DNA of 15,056 nt from Cladosporium sp. IMV 00045 (Eukaryota; Ascomycota; Dothideomycetes; Cladosporiales; Cladosporiaceae), in NCBI GenBank assembly GCA_001931905.2, contig MSJI02000522.1, forward strand, positions 1-15,056, written 5' to 3'. How positions within the stretch are numbered: the first letter of the stretch is position 1; every line of letters starts with the position of its first letter. A program made the translations under genes and the position numbers. Below the pieces are notes generated by a model. That model did not search any database. It saw nothing but the letters and a program-made list of their open reading frames with translations, and was not told the DNA's origin. Shown one piece after another: positions 1 through 9,277 of this stretch.

Positions 1-65
1 CTCTCAAGATCACCGGCGCCACTGGCATCCTCGGTGTCGTCGCCGTCCTCTTCGGCCTCCTTTAA
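1..65 (+). CDS. C-terminal end of a probable GPI-anchored surface protein (partial, 5' end outside window)
   Basis: Reading from base 3, twenty codons run to a TAA at 63-65. They encode a short hydrophobic tail that starts LKITGATG and ends VAVLFGLL. Almost every codon ends in C, as in well-expressed genes of filamentous fungi, which makes this strand the coding one. A small-residue/hydrophobic segment reaching right to the stop, with no charged residues after the first two, is the usual form of the C-terminal signal that is exchanged for a GPI anchor in fungal wall and membrane proteins. The omega site and the rest of the protein lie to the left of the window, so the family cannot be named. 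The opposite strand is also open here and would be acidic, but its codon use is less convincing. A plain tail-anchored membrane protein is the alternative. Confidence 0.6.
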   Translation, partial: LKITGATGILGVVAVLFGLL

Positions 66-638
66 GCGCACGACTTCACGGATCACATATCCCCGGGGAA
101 AGCATAGTACGGGGACTGAATCAATTGCATATCGGTTGAACAAGCGCGCAATGAGGATCGCCAAATTCCCATCGCCCAGGAAAGGAGAATAATGAAGTGG
201 TTCAAGCGAACAAAATCTCCTGATGGTGTCTGGCATCTTTCCCCCGCGAGGCACCATCGTTGGTTTTTCTTCGCTTGCTTAGCAGCGCTTGGGAAAAGGC
301 GAAAACACTCAAAACACTTTTCTCGTTTTGATGCATCTGGCGTTTGCTTCTTCTGCTTTCTCCTTGTCCTTTTTATCTCGTCTCTCTCTGTCTCTCTCAA
401 CAACAACTCAAGCTCTTCTACAGTCAGAATGGATTTGGCTTTTCTCTCTTACTATTACTGCTACTACTACTACCACCACCACCACCACCATCCCATACCA
501 TTGCTCTTGTGCGTTTTGTTCGATAGGCCTTCAAGGAAGCGGCTGGGGAATGGAAAGGGGTCTTTATAATATCGTCACGTTTTCTTGTTTTGTTTTGAGC
601 AGACACCAAAGTGCATAGAAAGTAATTCAAGTTTTTCC
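66..638 (+). other. 3' flank of the first gene, with pyrimidine tract
   Basis: No supported gene. The stretch holds the 3' flank of the partial gene, a CT-rich run at about 345-400 and the triplet repeat listed separately. Several frames are open on both strands (for example 192-569 plus and 83-406 minus). Their predicted proteins are low-complexity and lack recognisable domains, so they look like a result of skewed base composition. The CT run followed by CAACAACAACTCAAG resembles a plus-strand fungal promoter and leader, but the ATG that follows at 429 leads only into the Tyr/His-coding repeat. Confidence 0.4.
449..491. repeat. ACT/ACC triplet microsatellite
   Basis: An imperfect run of ACT triplets (451-473) passes directly into a run of ACC triplets (up to about 490). 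On the plus strand one frame reads as Tyr then His homopolymer. On the minus strand one frame reads as Gly then Ser. It probably lies in non-coding sequence. Confidence 0.85.
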
Positions 639-1334
639 TTACCTTACCTTTTGGGGTCTTGACTTTGCTGGTTGACATGTTTTGATTTTTTGCTCTGTAA
701 TAGGTTCGTGAGTCCTGGAGTGAGCCTGGCGGATGATTGTGTCAGACCATATCTTCGCATTCGAGACGTGTATTTCGCTATCATCGATATGTCCTGGGAT
801 GCGTCTCTCTGGGAGGGCATAAGATGTGAGAGACTTGAGCATTTCTGAATGGACGGGTAGATGCTTGGGTGGCTCGCTGGCTTGGAATATTGAAGCTTCA
901 CCTCTAGTTGCTGGTTTTACTTGACTGGTGTGGGCTGTGGTGATAGATCGGAAGATGAAGATGGTGATGATACGGCGAAACAGCGAGGTGATATGGGCTT
1001 GACTTGTCGATGTCGGATATGTGTCTGTACGGGTGTAACTTGGTTTGGATGAGGGGAGATGAATGGGCATGGATATGTATGTACTGTGCGCGTGGTGTGC
1101 GTGGTGTGCATGTCCAAAAACGAGTGCGAGTGCGAAGACGTGGGTGTGTAGTGAATAGATTTGACGGTGGTGGTTGGCAGAAGTGTTTTTGGATTGTTCG
1201 GCTCCGTAGATCGCTTCTCGTAGTGTGATAGCTGGTTCAATTACTCGCGTAGAGATGAGAAAAGGCGAAGGCCTGAGGAGGAAGGGTTGATTAAAAGGTG
1301 CTTCGTGATTTTCGTTCGCTTTCCATCTGGTCAT
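639..1334 (-). other. CA-rich leader-like stretch ending in a candidate start codon and splice donor (minus strand)
   Basis: Read on the minus strand this stretch is rich in C and A and poor in T and G, so it stays open for 231 codons from 1334. The translation is low in complexity and shows no domain, so I do not call it as that protein. Long C/A-rich stretches are typical of fungal 5' leaders. The leader ends at an ATG at 678-676 in a good context (AAAACATG). Ten codons follow (MSTSKVKTPK), then a doubled donor-like sequence, GTAAGGTAAGG. A possible acceptor (TTCCCCAG) lies near 544, but the exon after it runs only into the Gly/Ser-coding repeat. The downstream exons therefore could not be established. 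It may be the 5' end of a real minus-strand gene or a non-coding transcript. Confidence 0.25.
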
Positions 1335-2146
1335 TCACATGAGGTATTTTGTCTTGTGCTTGGAGGGTAGCGGGCTCTGATTGAATAAAAGGACAGGCTT
1401 ATGGAGTTTGTCAAGAGCTATGCTGGTTGTGAATTTACGCTGTTTTTTGGGCATGGACTGTTTAATCGCTTAATAACGTTAGTGTAGTAAAATATATTCC
1501 AATATATCGATTCGAACGGTCTAAACAACTCTTATTCGTTAGTTCCACTTTTATTTGCCATCCGGACAGTCTTTATGTGCTGAAAACATAGATGAGTTGA
1601 AGGATTGCTTGACAGCGATGATTCGTTGGAAATGTATCTACTTCCACTCGCGTTCAATCACCAAGATTTCTAAACCTTAACGTCGTATACCACCTCATTC
1701 ACTCGAATTCTTATACTGGCTTGCTTCCAGTTGATTAAGCGTAGACGATTCGAACGAAAGGGCTACCTCTTGTCCATCAGTGCGTAATGCGCATTGTCTT
1801 GGATGGTGTTCGACCACAGAATGCAGATCGGACCGCCTTTGCTCTGAAGGTTCTGAACGATTGGCCTTCTAGCTTTGGGCTGACAGGCTTGTGCATGTGC
1901 CCAGTCTATGCATATGTATCTCGAGGATCTTGACCGCTTTTGTTTTATTTTCTCATGTCTTGACATGATTGAAGAGAGTGAGAGCCTGTGGACTTGGCTG
2001 GAGTCGGTGCCAATCGACCGTTCTCTCGGCACCTCTGTGGGCTGCTAACCAATGCACGAACGCTGGAATTCACGGGAGCCCTTATTGCAGCACCTATCAA
2101 TTGTTTCTGGATGGAAAAAGGGACTCTACTTCGGGCTGGAATTCAC

Positions 2147-2160
2147 CGGGGATATCCCCG
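2147..2160. repeat. 14-base perfect palindrome
   Basis: CGGGGATATCCCCG reads identically on both strands. It lies in gene-free sequence and could be a binding site for a dimeric regulator, though nothing links it to a gene. Confidence 0.7.
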
Positions 2161-2193
2161 AAGATTCGTGGGTGTTTACATACTTTTACGTAG

Positions 2194-2219
2194 CTAGTCT
2201 CATTCAAAAGAATGACTAG
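2194..2219. repeat. Imperfect inverted repeat / hairpin
   Basis: CTAGTCTCATTC and GAATGACTAG face each other across an AAAA spacer. They pair over ten bases with a two-base bulge in the left arm. There is no gene next to it to terminate, and no T-run follows. Confidence 0.6.
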
Positions 2220-4920
2220 TATGTGACCTGGGTCATTTCTGCTCCTCAATGTTCGTTCCCGTGAAGCACTTTGACAACGCATCAAAGCTAACGTAATCAG
2301 CCAGAAGCGGCCATCAATCCCTCCCACTCATGATTCTCCGCAGATCCATCTCCTCAACCAAATCATCTCGGGGACGATGGCACGGCACGGGTTGTAAATC
2401 GAAGTGGAATATGCATCGGCTCGGCATCAATTTGATTTTCGGCTGTTAGGGCAATGCGGTGAATTAAGGACAGCGCGCTTAATGATCCTGGTATCATTTC
2501 TGCAGCTTGATGTTTCAGGACGCTGTTCACTGAATATGTGCATGGATGGCGACGTTAAGCGAGGAGGAACAAGCGCGAAGGGCGTGTGCGCTGGTCGAAA
2601 CCAATGCAATGCCATGTACTATGATGCTCAAGAACCACGATGTTGACCGGAGTCAGCGATGATGCAGGACATGGGATTGCCGCCCCTGTCGATGGACCGG
2701 CATTGATCTGAGCAGATTCTTTGATGGTAGACTGCCGCCGCCGTAGAGCTGCATGGGCGCATGAACGATGGGCAGGCTTGATCGATCGCAAGGTGTCAGA
2801 CCCCTCTACCAAGCAACGTGGCAACGGTTATGACAGTGAGGTCCGCGGATGAGCGATTCGGTACATTCGCTACAAGTCGTCTTCAGGCAAGTTGGACATC
2901 GATTTACAGTATGTGCAAGCGTGAGGTTAAAGTGACATCGAACGAAAGCTTGGCAAACTTTGATCGGACTTCCCGTGTGATGGGCGTTGCTGCTAAACCT
3001 CTTCACTCCTACAATATCGCCCTCTTTTCCCGGTCCTCGGCTCTCATACATGTATCCTCCAGCATACGCAATCAAATTGCTAGCATGGTCGTGTGACAGC
3101 TCTAGTTCGTCGCGGCTCTCGATTCGAGCATCCGCGGGGCGGTGAATGCAGCTCTGTCACTTCGATCCCGAAGAATGAATCTATCTGATAAAACATGCTA
3201 CCTACATGACCACGGCACGGCACGGTTCGATATCGGCAGCGCTTTTCGCGGCATGCCGACCTACGGGGAGTAGATCTGGCCGAAGCCACATCCCACACTC
3301 TCACTGCAGTGACGCCGAAAGATCTGCAGCTGCTACGGGATTGGCCAGGTTGGAGAGGCCGAAAGTGGAGTATGGATGAACTCGAGGCACACAAGAACGC
3401 TGAAGAGTCGATCAGATCCTGCGCATGTACGTGTAGCGGCTTGAAGCGTTGTGGTGATTGCTGTCGCTGGCCCAGCCTCTCCGGCATTACAGTCACCCTT
3501 GCATGACCCGCCGGCACTGCAGCTTCTTCCTCCCCGCGCCTATTACCCCACAAGCTCTTCACGAATCATCTCGTCTTCTCTGCCATATTGTGGGCGAACG
3601 TCGGCAGCCACCTTCCGTTCTGGATCATGGCTGCAGATTGCCGAACATGACGGCCTGCGTGAGAGGTCCTGATCGCTTCAGCACCCTCGTATTTCGCGCT
3701 TCGTCTGGCTGTCTCTTTGGCGCGATACCTGCGATGACCCGTGTATGCGCAACATGGACCTCGATAGAGGCCGTTCTGAACCTGGTCGCTGTGTTCGCGC
3801 GCGGCCTTGTTCGGACATCATCTCATGAGAACTCCTTTCCTGCCACGCCTTTTCCCCTTCACGAACGAGCGAACGACCCCCACGGGCTCGACGAGGGCCC
3901 GCTAGATCCATGCTTCTTGTGCCACGCTCGCCAGGCCTGGCTTGTCTTTCTATACGATAGGATCCACTTGGCTGTGCATTAGGGAGAGCACAGAGAGGTA
4001 GAGCCACTACCTTGGGCGCCGTACCAGCTCAGGTCGCACAGTCCTGAAAAGTCAGACCAGCGGCGTCCGATGCAGGCCACCAAAGCACGCCGAACGGTTA
4101 ACGCCACATCCCAGATGGTGTGTTGACAGAGTAGCGACACACTGACGCCCCCAAATGCGTGCTCCCTCGATTAGCAGCATCCATGCGATGCCAACGGCCA
4201 GCTGTCAACGTTAGTCTAGATCTGCTTGACAAGTTGGCACGCGCACGGGTATTGGCCTAATCTTCTTCACGCTTTCCAACAGATGCAGATGCGTTATAAC
4301 GGTGCAACGACTTCACGCGTGCCCTGCTTTAGCCCGGTCTGTTGCTGCGCACAAAAGAGGTCCTAGCATCTGGCGGTCTGTCTTGACATATGCACCTGCC
4401 TGATGATCTGCTTGCTCATCTGCTTACTCGTGGGTGTGGTGCAAGTATCCGCTGCAAGTCATAGCAGAAATGCCCATCGCCTAGATCGAATTGCGTCGTC
4501 ACGTCTGCGGGTCCCTGTTCCGCCTTGACCTTCACACACAACCGGCATATGTATATGCACCTAAGTCTTCTGGAGCAACACTACTGAGACGTTATCAACG
4601 GGGAACAAGTCGGCGAACCAAATTTCTGTCAAATCTCCCTTCGCTTATGCTGCAATCGAAAGTCCTGCAGCAGGGAAGCAAGGGACGGCTTCAGATTCAC
4701 CATCTCACGGATGCCATCTTCCCGCCCATCTTGTCTCAAAGAGGAACATTTGGCAATACAGTGTTGCAGTTCCAATACTCTGCGACAGCGATACCCTTGC
4801 AGCTCCGCTGCCCGATCTCCTGCTACACTTCCAGGCCCTGACGGCTCGAGGCCGATGCCCGTAGATGTCCATCTTCCCGAATCCCGTTTCAACTTTGCGA
4901 TCTTCACTCCTGACTGATTT

Positions 4921-5269
4921 TTTGTGGCACCAGGGGTAATATCCTTGAAGGAACCGGCAGGTTCGAACCAACTTACGAATGCTTTGGACGTGGGGTTCGT
5001 GAAGCATAAGTATGAGCGTCGTTCCCTCTTCGTCCAGTCGTCTTCTTTCTCTACAACCCGTCAGACTTCACCGACTCTCTTGTGTTTCTTTGACATCTGT
5101 TGTGCGGCGGTTGCGTGGTTTTAGTTGGCTCATCTGATTTTATCTGTGCTTATCACCTCTTGTACGAACAACCCAATCTTCGCACGTGCCTCCGCGGCTG
5201 TGAACATCGAGGCAGTCGACTTGTGCAAGCACCCCCGCGCGACATTCTCACCAGCCCGAAATCGATAAT
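4921..5269 (+). promoter_or_regulatory. Upstream region of the 5270 gene with pyrimidine-rich tract and a possible uORF
   Basis: Pyrimidine-rich sequence at about 5026-5100 resembles the CT tracts that precede transcription starts in filamentous fungi. The start used for the following gene is the ATG at 5270, in the context ATAATATG. If transcription begins upstream of about 5010, the leader would also contain an ATG at 5012 (A at -3) that opens a 41-codon frame closing with TGA at 5135-5137. That would be a candidate translational control element. A ten-base palindrome, GGTTCGAACC, lies at 4960-4969. Confidence 0.4.
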
Positions 5270-6391
5270 ATGAACGATTATGATAGCAACGACTTCCCCG
5301 TTTATAGGGACAATCCCCACCAAGCCCAGTGAGTCGATCCTGTTGGACTTGACTTGAGACTGGAATCCTGAATTTGGTACAGGTTCAACGCAACGAGACT
5401 GTCACTTCCAGGTGTCCACGCCTTGATCCACGATGTGCCACAACTCACGATCGCCACCGTTTCGCCGCATCCAGCCCTCCTCGCTCGCAATCTGAACAAC
5501 GGCCCAGTAGCAGCACAACCGTCCGCTCACACCCAAAACCATCAGCTGGGTTTCCCCTCGTACCACAGCCTCGCGCACAACAGCATGGAGTCCTTGCCAT
5601 CCACAGCCGTTTCTTCGCCGAGAACAGCCTACAGCGACTACGCGAGCTCTTCGGGCTATGAATCAGCAACGATGATGGCACACGACCCGATCTCCCCCAT
5701 GTCCCAAGCTGCTTCAAATTCCCGCCCGCGTCGTTCGAAGCGTGGGTCTGCTTCACAAGGATCAATCTCTGAGGCCGAAAGCAAGCGCTCATGCGCCGGT
5801 CTATCCGCTGACGAGCTTGGCTTCGTATTTTCGGCCGGGTGCAGCAAGAAGTGCAGGAAATCGGGCACACGCTGCAAGAACCCGGAAGAGTGCAGGAGGA
5901 AGTCGGAGAAGACCAACTCAGAGAAGGATTCCCGCAAGGGTCAATCGGCTTCTTACCAGTACATGGAGGATCTTTTGGAGCTCTACCTCGGCTACAAAGC
6001 GCAAACCGCCCAGATGACGGGCAACCGGCGCAAATCTGGGGTCGCCGGCAGGAAGCAGGAGGTCATGGACGCTTTTATCGTCCTCTGTGAGTTGCTCCAT
6101 TACCACGCACTCAGGGGAGATCTCAAGGAGCCGGGAGCCCCTGGACTCAAAGAAGAGATCCTCAAGGCGATCGAGGACAACTATGCCAAAAGATCGGACA
6201 GGAAATTGTCTTTGAACAGCCTGATGGCTGCAGACACAGCCACCGGCGAGCGACCTTGCCCGGGTCTCGGGCAAGACCAGAAGTGCAGTCTGCACGACGA
6301 CTACGTCCAATGTCGCAAGTACACGCGTGGTTTGGAGTTTTCGAGGAACACCCGTCGGATCAGGCGTGATGCTGAAAGGTCCCGGCTCTGA
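5270..6391 (+). CDS. Unrecognised 355-aa basic, Cys-containing, probably nuclear protein (two exons)
   Basis: The model is exon 1 at 5270-5328, an intron of 54 nt at 5329-5382 (GTGAGT...GGTACAG) and exon 2 at 5383-6391. The intron falls inside a Gln codon, and the spliced frame is continuous for 355 residues. The N-terminus begins MNDYDSNDFPVYRDNPHQAQ. Residues about 60-130 are rich in Ser, Pro, His and Asn with several SP sites, and look disordered. A basic cluster, RPRRSKRG (134-141), could be a nuclear localisation signal. Next is a short Cys/Lys/Arg motif with spacing C-x3-C-x6-C-x5-C (Cys 173, 177, 184, 190), a possible metal-binding knuckle that does not match the fungal Zn2Cys6 pattern. 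Helical segments follow at about 210-225, 243-263 and 274-290, then three more spaced Cys (312, 321, 330) and a basic C-terminus. I do not recognise the family. A transcriptional regulator is a reasonable guess, supported by the long gene-poor upstream region, but no known DNA-binding domain is visible. The exon structure and codon use make it very likely a real gene. Confidence 0.85.
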
Positions 6392-6619
6392 GAGGGTCGA
6401 CGACCAGGAATTCTGCGCAAAACCTCGTCTGACCGGGAAAGTCATCCTCATGTCTTCAATGATTGAAACATCAACGACGTTGACGAAGGCGAATACGACC
6501 ACGACGAAGGCGATGAAGACGACGAATACGACGCCCGACAACGAGGCGCGACAAAAGCAATTCTTTTCACGACATTTTCTCGGTTGGCTTTCTTCTTCCG
6601 GCTTTTTTCGTTTTTCTGA
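6392..6619 (+). other. In-frame extension beyond the stop, with acidic repeat
   Basis: The frame of the preceding gene continues after its TGA (6389-6391) for 24 codons to a second TGA (6464-6466). It then stays open for 50 codons to a TGA at 6617-6619. The first part of that last segment is strongly acidic (NDVDEGEYDHDEGDEDDEYD) and is made by a degenerate GAC/GAA/GGC triplet repeat. The last part is hydrophobic and Phe-rich, which looks like 3' flank. It may simply be a GAC-rich 3' UTR, or a lost or alternatively spliced C-terminal end. Confidence 0.4.
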
Positions 6620-7805
6620 CTGTAATACTGGACGGCATCTCACGATTTGAGCGTACGAGCAAGCGATCATGAGCGGCTTTCAGTCATTTCCTCATCCATT
6701 CTTTCACAGCAATGCGCCATGCTTGCTTGGTGGCATTCCTCAACAAAAGTCAGGCACCAAAAGTTCCGGCCGGCTGTTTGAAACAATTCAACAAAACAAA
6801 CGGAAAAAAAAAAAAGAAAAAAGAAACTTCCCATGCCGTTTCGGCTCTGTATCTTCGCTGAAGGTTGGACGGTGTTGGATGGTTGGTCGGTATTGGCAGA
6901 ATTGTAGTATCTTTCCTTTTCTTTAGACGCATTTCGGAGCTGGCAGGCGGGTTCCACGCCACGTCTTTCAGCGACTTGTTACGACTCGGGAAGAGTAATG
7001 ACTTTACGAACGCATCGATTTCGTGTGTGCATTTGATGATGATAATGACGAATGGGAAGGGGGGAGGGAGAACAAAAGTCGGATGGGCGGCTGGTAGGTC
7101 TTAGCGAGATGTATTGTTAATAACCTGTAAATGGATGAACTCTCAAAATCGGCATTGAATGTTTCTCTGCGTGCTTCGAATGAAAGTTGATCTTTCGGCT
7201 CATACATCGCATGCGCGAGCAACAACGCCACCACCGTTCTGGACCTGCTACTCCAAACCCACGCCCTAATTGTCGAACGGTCCAAGAACCGGTCACGAAC
7301 GTGAAGATTTTGTCAACCTCAGTCATCGCGACCACTCACTCACTGATCGTGCTACCAAACGACTGCGTCTGACTACAAGCGGAGCAGACGCTGTTTAGGG
7401 AAGAGACATTGCTGGCTTGAACTATTCATCATTATTGGAGACCCGGAAAACCAATCATTGTAAATCCAGTTTGGCACCAGAATCGATATCAAGTTTGATC
7501 GGGTCGAGACAAAGTTTCTGATTGAGGAAATGGCACCTCGAGTTTGGGTTCGAGCCTGTGTCACAAACAAGTATGCTCCGGGTACGCCACAACGTTCGGT
7601 GATACGTTCAAGTAATGAAATGTTGGCAACAACCAAGTTTCTTTGCAGTGTGTATCGCCACACGCAGCGAAATCAAGCTCTTCATACGACTAAATGCACC
7701 CAATCATGGTATCTGATGCACGCTCGCTCACAAACCAACTGTAAATCCCCTTTCACCTCATTGCTAAACCCCATCAATATACAAACAATCCGAGTCACCT
7801 CAACA
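6620..7805. other. Convergent intergenic region, no supported gene
   Basis: This lies between the plus-strand 355-aa gene and the end of the minus-strand SAP gene, so it contains the 3' flanks of both. An A-rich run (AACAAAACAAAC followed by twelve A and AAGAAAAAAG) lies at about 6789-6827. Open frames here are short and without domains. No tRNA or other structured RNA was recognised. Confidence 0.5.
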
Positions 7806-8681
7806 TCAAGCCGGAGCGACCTTCTTACTGCTACCACCCATGACGTCGTCGAGCATGCTGTTCCACACCTCCTTAAGCACGCCAGCCTGCTTCTCGACTG
7901 GTTTGGTGACGCTGGCGACGCCGGCGGCCATGAAGTTGGACACGCGCGAGAAGTCCATGTCGTTGGCGTGGCCGTCGTGGGAGTCGGCCATGGGCAGGAT
8001 GACGGAGTCGGGAGAGGCGGCTTCGATCTCGGGTTTCATGACCGTCTGGGGAGGGTGTTAATTCTTTGATCTTCCTTACTTTTGAGGTTTGGGTCGTGTG
8101 GCGAACTTACGATTTCAGCTTCAGGGGCAAATGCCGGCGCGGAAGTGTTATCGGGCAGGATGGGCACGCGCATCATGAGGGTGCTGCTGGCGGCGGTGTT
8201 GTCCGGGTCGAAGTCGGGCAGGTAGGCGAAGTCGATGGTGGAGGAGTCGTTGACCGTCTTGAGAGTGCGGGAGGTGTTGAAGTGGCGGACGGGCTTGGAG
8301 GGTTCGGACTTTTGCTGCTCGGTGGCGGTAGGACGTTTTGACTGCTCGACGGCAGTGCTGAAGGCGCGAGAGCGGGTGATCTCGTCGGCGGAAAGGCGGG
8401 AGATAAGCTGGGGGAAAGTGTTAGTGGTCTGTCTCTGTTGTGTGGTTGTTGTTGGCGATGTTTACCTCTTGCTTGTTACCACTGAAGTCGATCTTCCTCT
8501 TCTTGCATTCATTGCGAAGACCGGCGATATCACGCGGGAGGCTCAGACCCGAACGCTCTTTGGTGAGGACCGGCGAGGCATAGGTGGCCGGGCCGGTCAT
8601 GTGAAGGTTGCGGACCTGGGCATGGCTGCCACGGGAGAGGTTGCGCAGGGCAATGAACTGAACGGATCTGCGAGCTGCCAT
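7806..8681 (-). CDS. Mitochondrial SAP-domain protein, Aim34-like (three exons)
   Basis: On the minus strand the exons are 8681-8466, 8407-8111 and 8045-7806, giving 250 residues. Intron 1 (8408-8465, 58 nt) has GTAAAC, a CTAAC branch point at 8424-8420 and CCCCCAG. Intron 2 (8046-8110, 65 nt) has GTAAGT and TCCCCAG. Both are in phase 0. The first 30 residues are rich in Arg, Ser and Ala with no acidic residue (MAARRSVQFIALRNLSRG), typical of a mitochondrial presequence. A SAP-type helix-extended-helix motif covers about 48-82 (LPRDIAGLRNECKKRKIDFSGNKQE, cut here by intron 1, then LISRL). The middle contains RHFNTSRTLK and an acidic/Pro segment. The C-terminus is a short predicted helix followed by a Lys/Ser/Ala tail. 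Yeast Aim34 is a mitochondrial SAP protein found in a screen for altered mitochondrial inheritance. Orthology is inferred from domain plus targeting sequence, and the molecular role is unknown. SAP motifs usually bind DNA or RNA, so a nucleoid or RNA role in mitochondria is possible. Confidence 0.9.
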
Positions 8682-9277
8682 TGTTGATGATGGTGTTGCT
8701 TGGGTGTAGAGAGAGTCGTCGAGTGAATGTCGAGGTAAGTGAATGAACGGGAATAATTAATCTTTTTGGTTTGGGTTCACGACAGCTCGAGAATGAAGCT
8801 TGATAGCTAACAGCTGTCTGTAGATGGTACGGGGATGGAAGAGAAGGGGAGGAGAAGGAAAGGAAGGTGTGGTGGAAGGAGGGGTGATTGAGAGGTACTT
8901 ATTTTCTGGGTGACACAGACGTGGTCAGACCTTCACCGCAGCATCCGCTGTGCAGATATGAGCAGCAGCAGCACAGCAGCACCAGCTCCAAGAATGGTAC
9001 GATGGTGGTGGTGGTGTCAGCCGTAGCGCTGGGGCAGATGCTGCTGCTGTCGAGAGATGGTGTAAGGTTGTCATCAAGGTTGACCCCATACCCGTTAGCC
9101 CTGTCTCCAGCTCTCCAGCCATTGGCCCACCACCACCCCGGACTTGCATTTCCCGCACATGCGGGCTCCCACCTGCCGCGTCCTCTGGCCCATTCCAGGC
9201 GTCTCTGCCCCCTGCCCATACTTTCTCGAGCACTCTATCATGCATCAACAGCATCCTCCCCCGCAGGTACCGATTGA
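8682..9277 (-). promoter_or_regulatory. Upstream region of the SAP-domain gene
   Basis: Directly upstream of the start at 8681, read on the minus strand, there is a long pyrimidine-rich tract at about 8884-8822. This is the usual position and composition of a fungal core promoter or transcription start region. Further out are CAG/CAC triplet runs (8957-8990) and a GGT run (9004-9016). No gene was found on the plus strand, so the region does not look like a shared divergent promoter. Confidence 0.45.

Larger units (their letters stand above)
1335..4920. other. Gene-poor region, no supported gene
   Basis: No reading frame here has convincing fungal codon use, a recognisable domain, or exon structure. 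The longest open frames (3458-3982 plus, about 174 codons; 3080-3562 minus, about 160 codons) overlap each other in antisense and give arginine- and cysteine-scattered translations typical of chance. About 1440-1720 is AT-richer than the rest. The stretch contains a 14-base perfect palindrome (2147-2160) and an imperfect hairpin (2194-2219). No transposase, reverse transcriptase or terminal repeats were seen. It may be the long upstream region of the gene starting at 5270, or may hold non-coding RNA. Confidence 0.5.

Noticed and set aside
192..569. 125-codon plus-strand open frame with Tyr and His homopolymers
   Set aside because: The homopolymers come from the ACT/ACC repeat, the rest is low-complexity, and there is no domain or credible codon pattern.
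2381..3224. CACGGCACGG present twice, 830 bases apart
   Set aside because: The shared sequence is only about ten to twelve bases with no flanking similarity, not enough for a terminal or dispersed repeat.
3080..3982. Overlapping long open frames on both strands (160 and 174 codons)
   Set aside because: The translations have scattered Arg/Cys/His and no domain, and neither shows fungal third-position preference or introns.
4950..4985. tRNA-like T-loop sequence GGTTCGAACC
   Set aside because: The flanking bases do not form a T stem and no anticodon or acceptor arm can be built; it is only a short palindrome.
5918..6670. 250-codon minus-strand open frame antisense to the 355-aa gene, with a Val/Phe-rich stretch
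   Set aside because: It is a shadow of the real gene; the hydrophobic part is the antisense of the GAC/GAA repeat.
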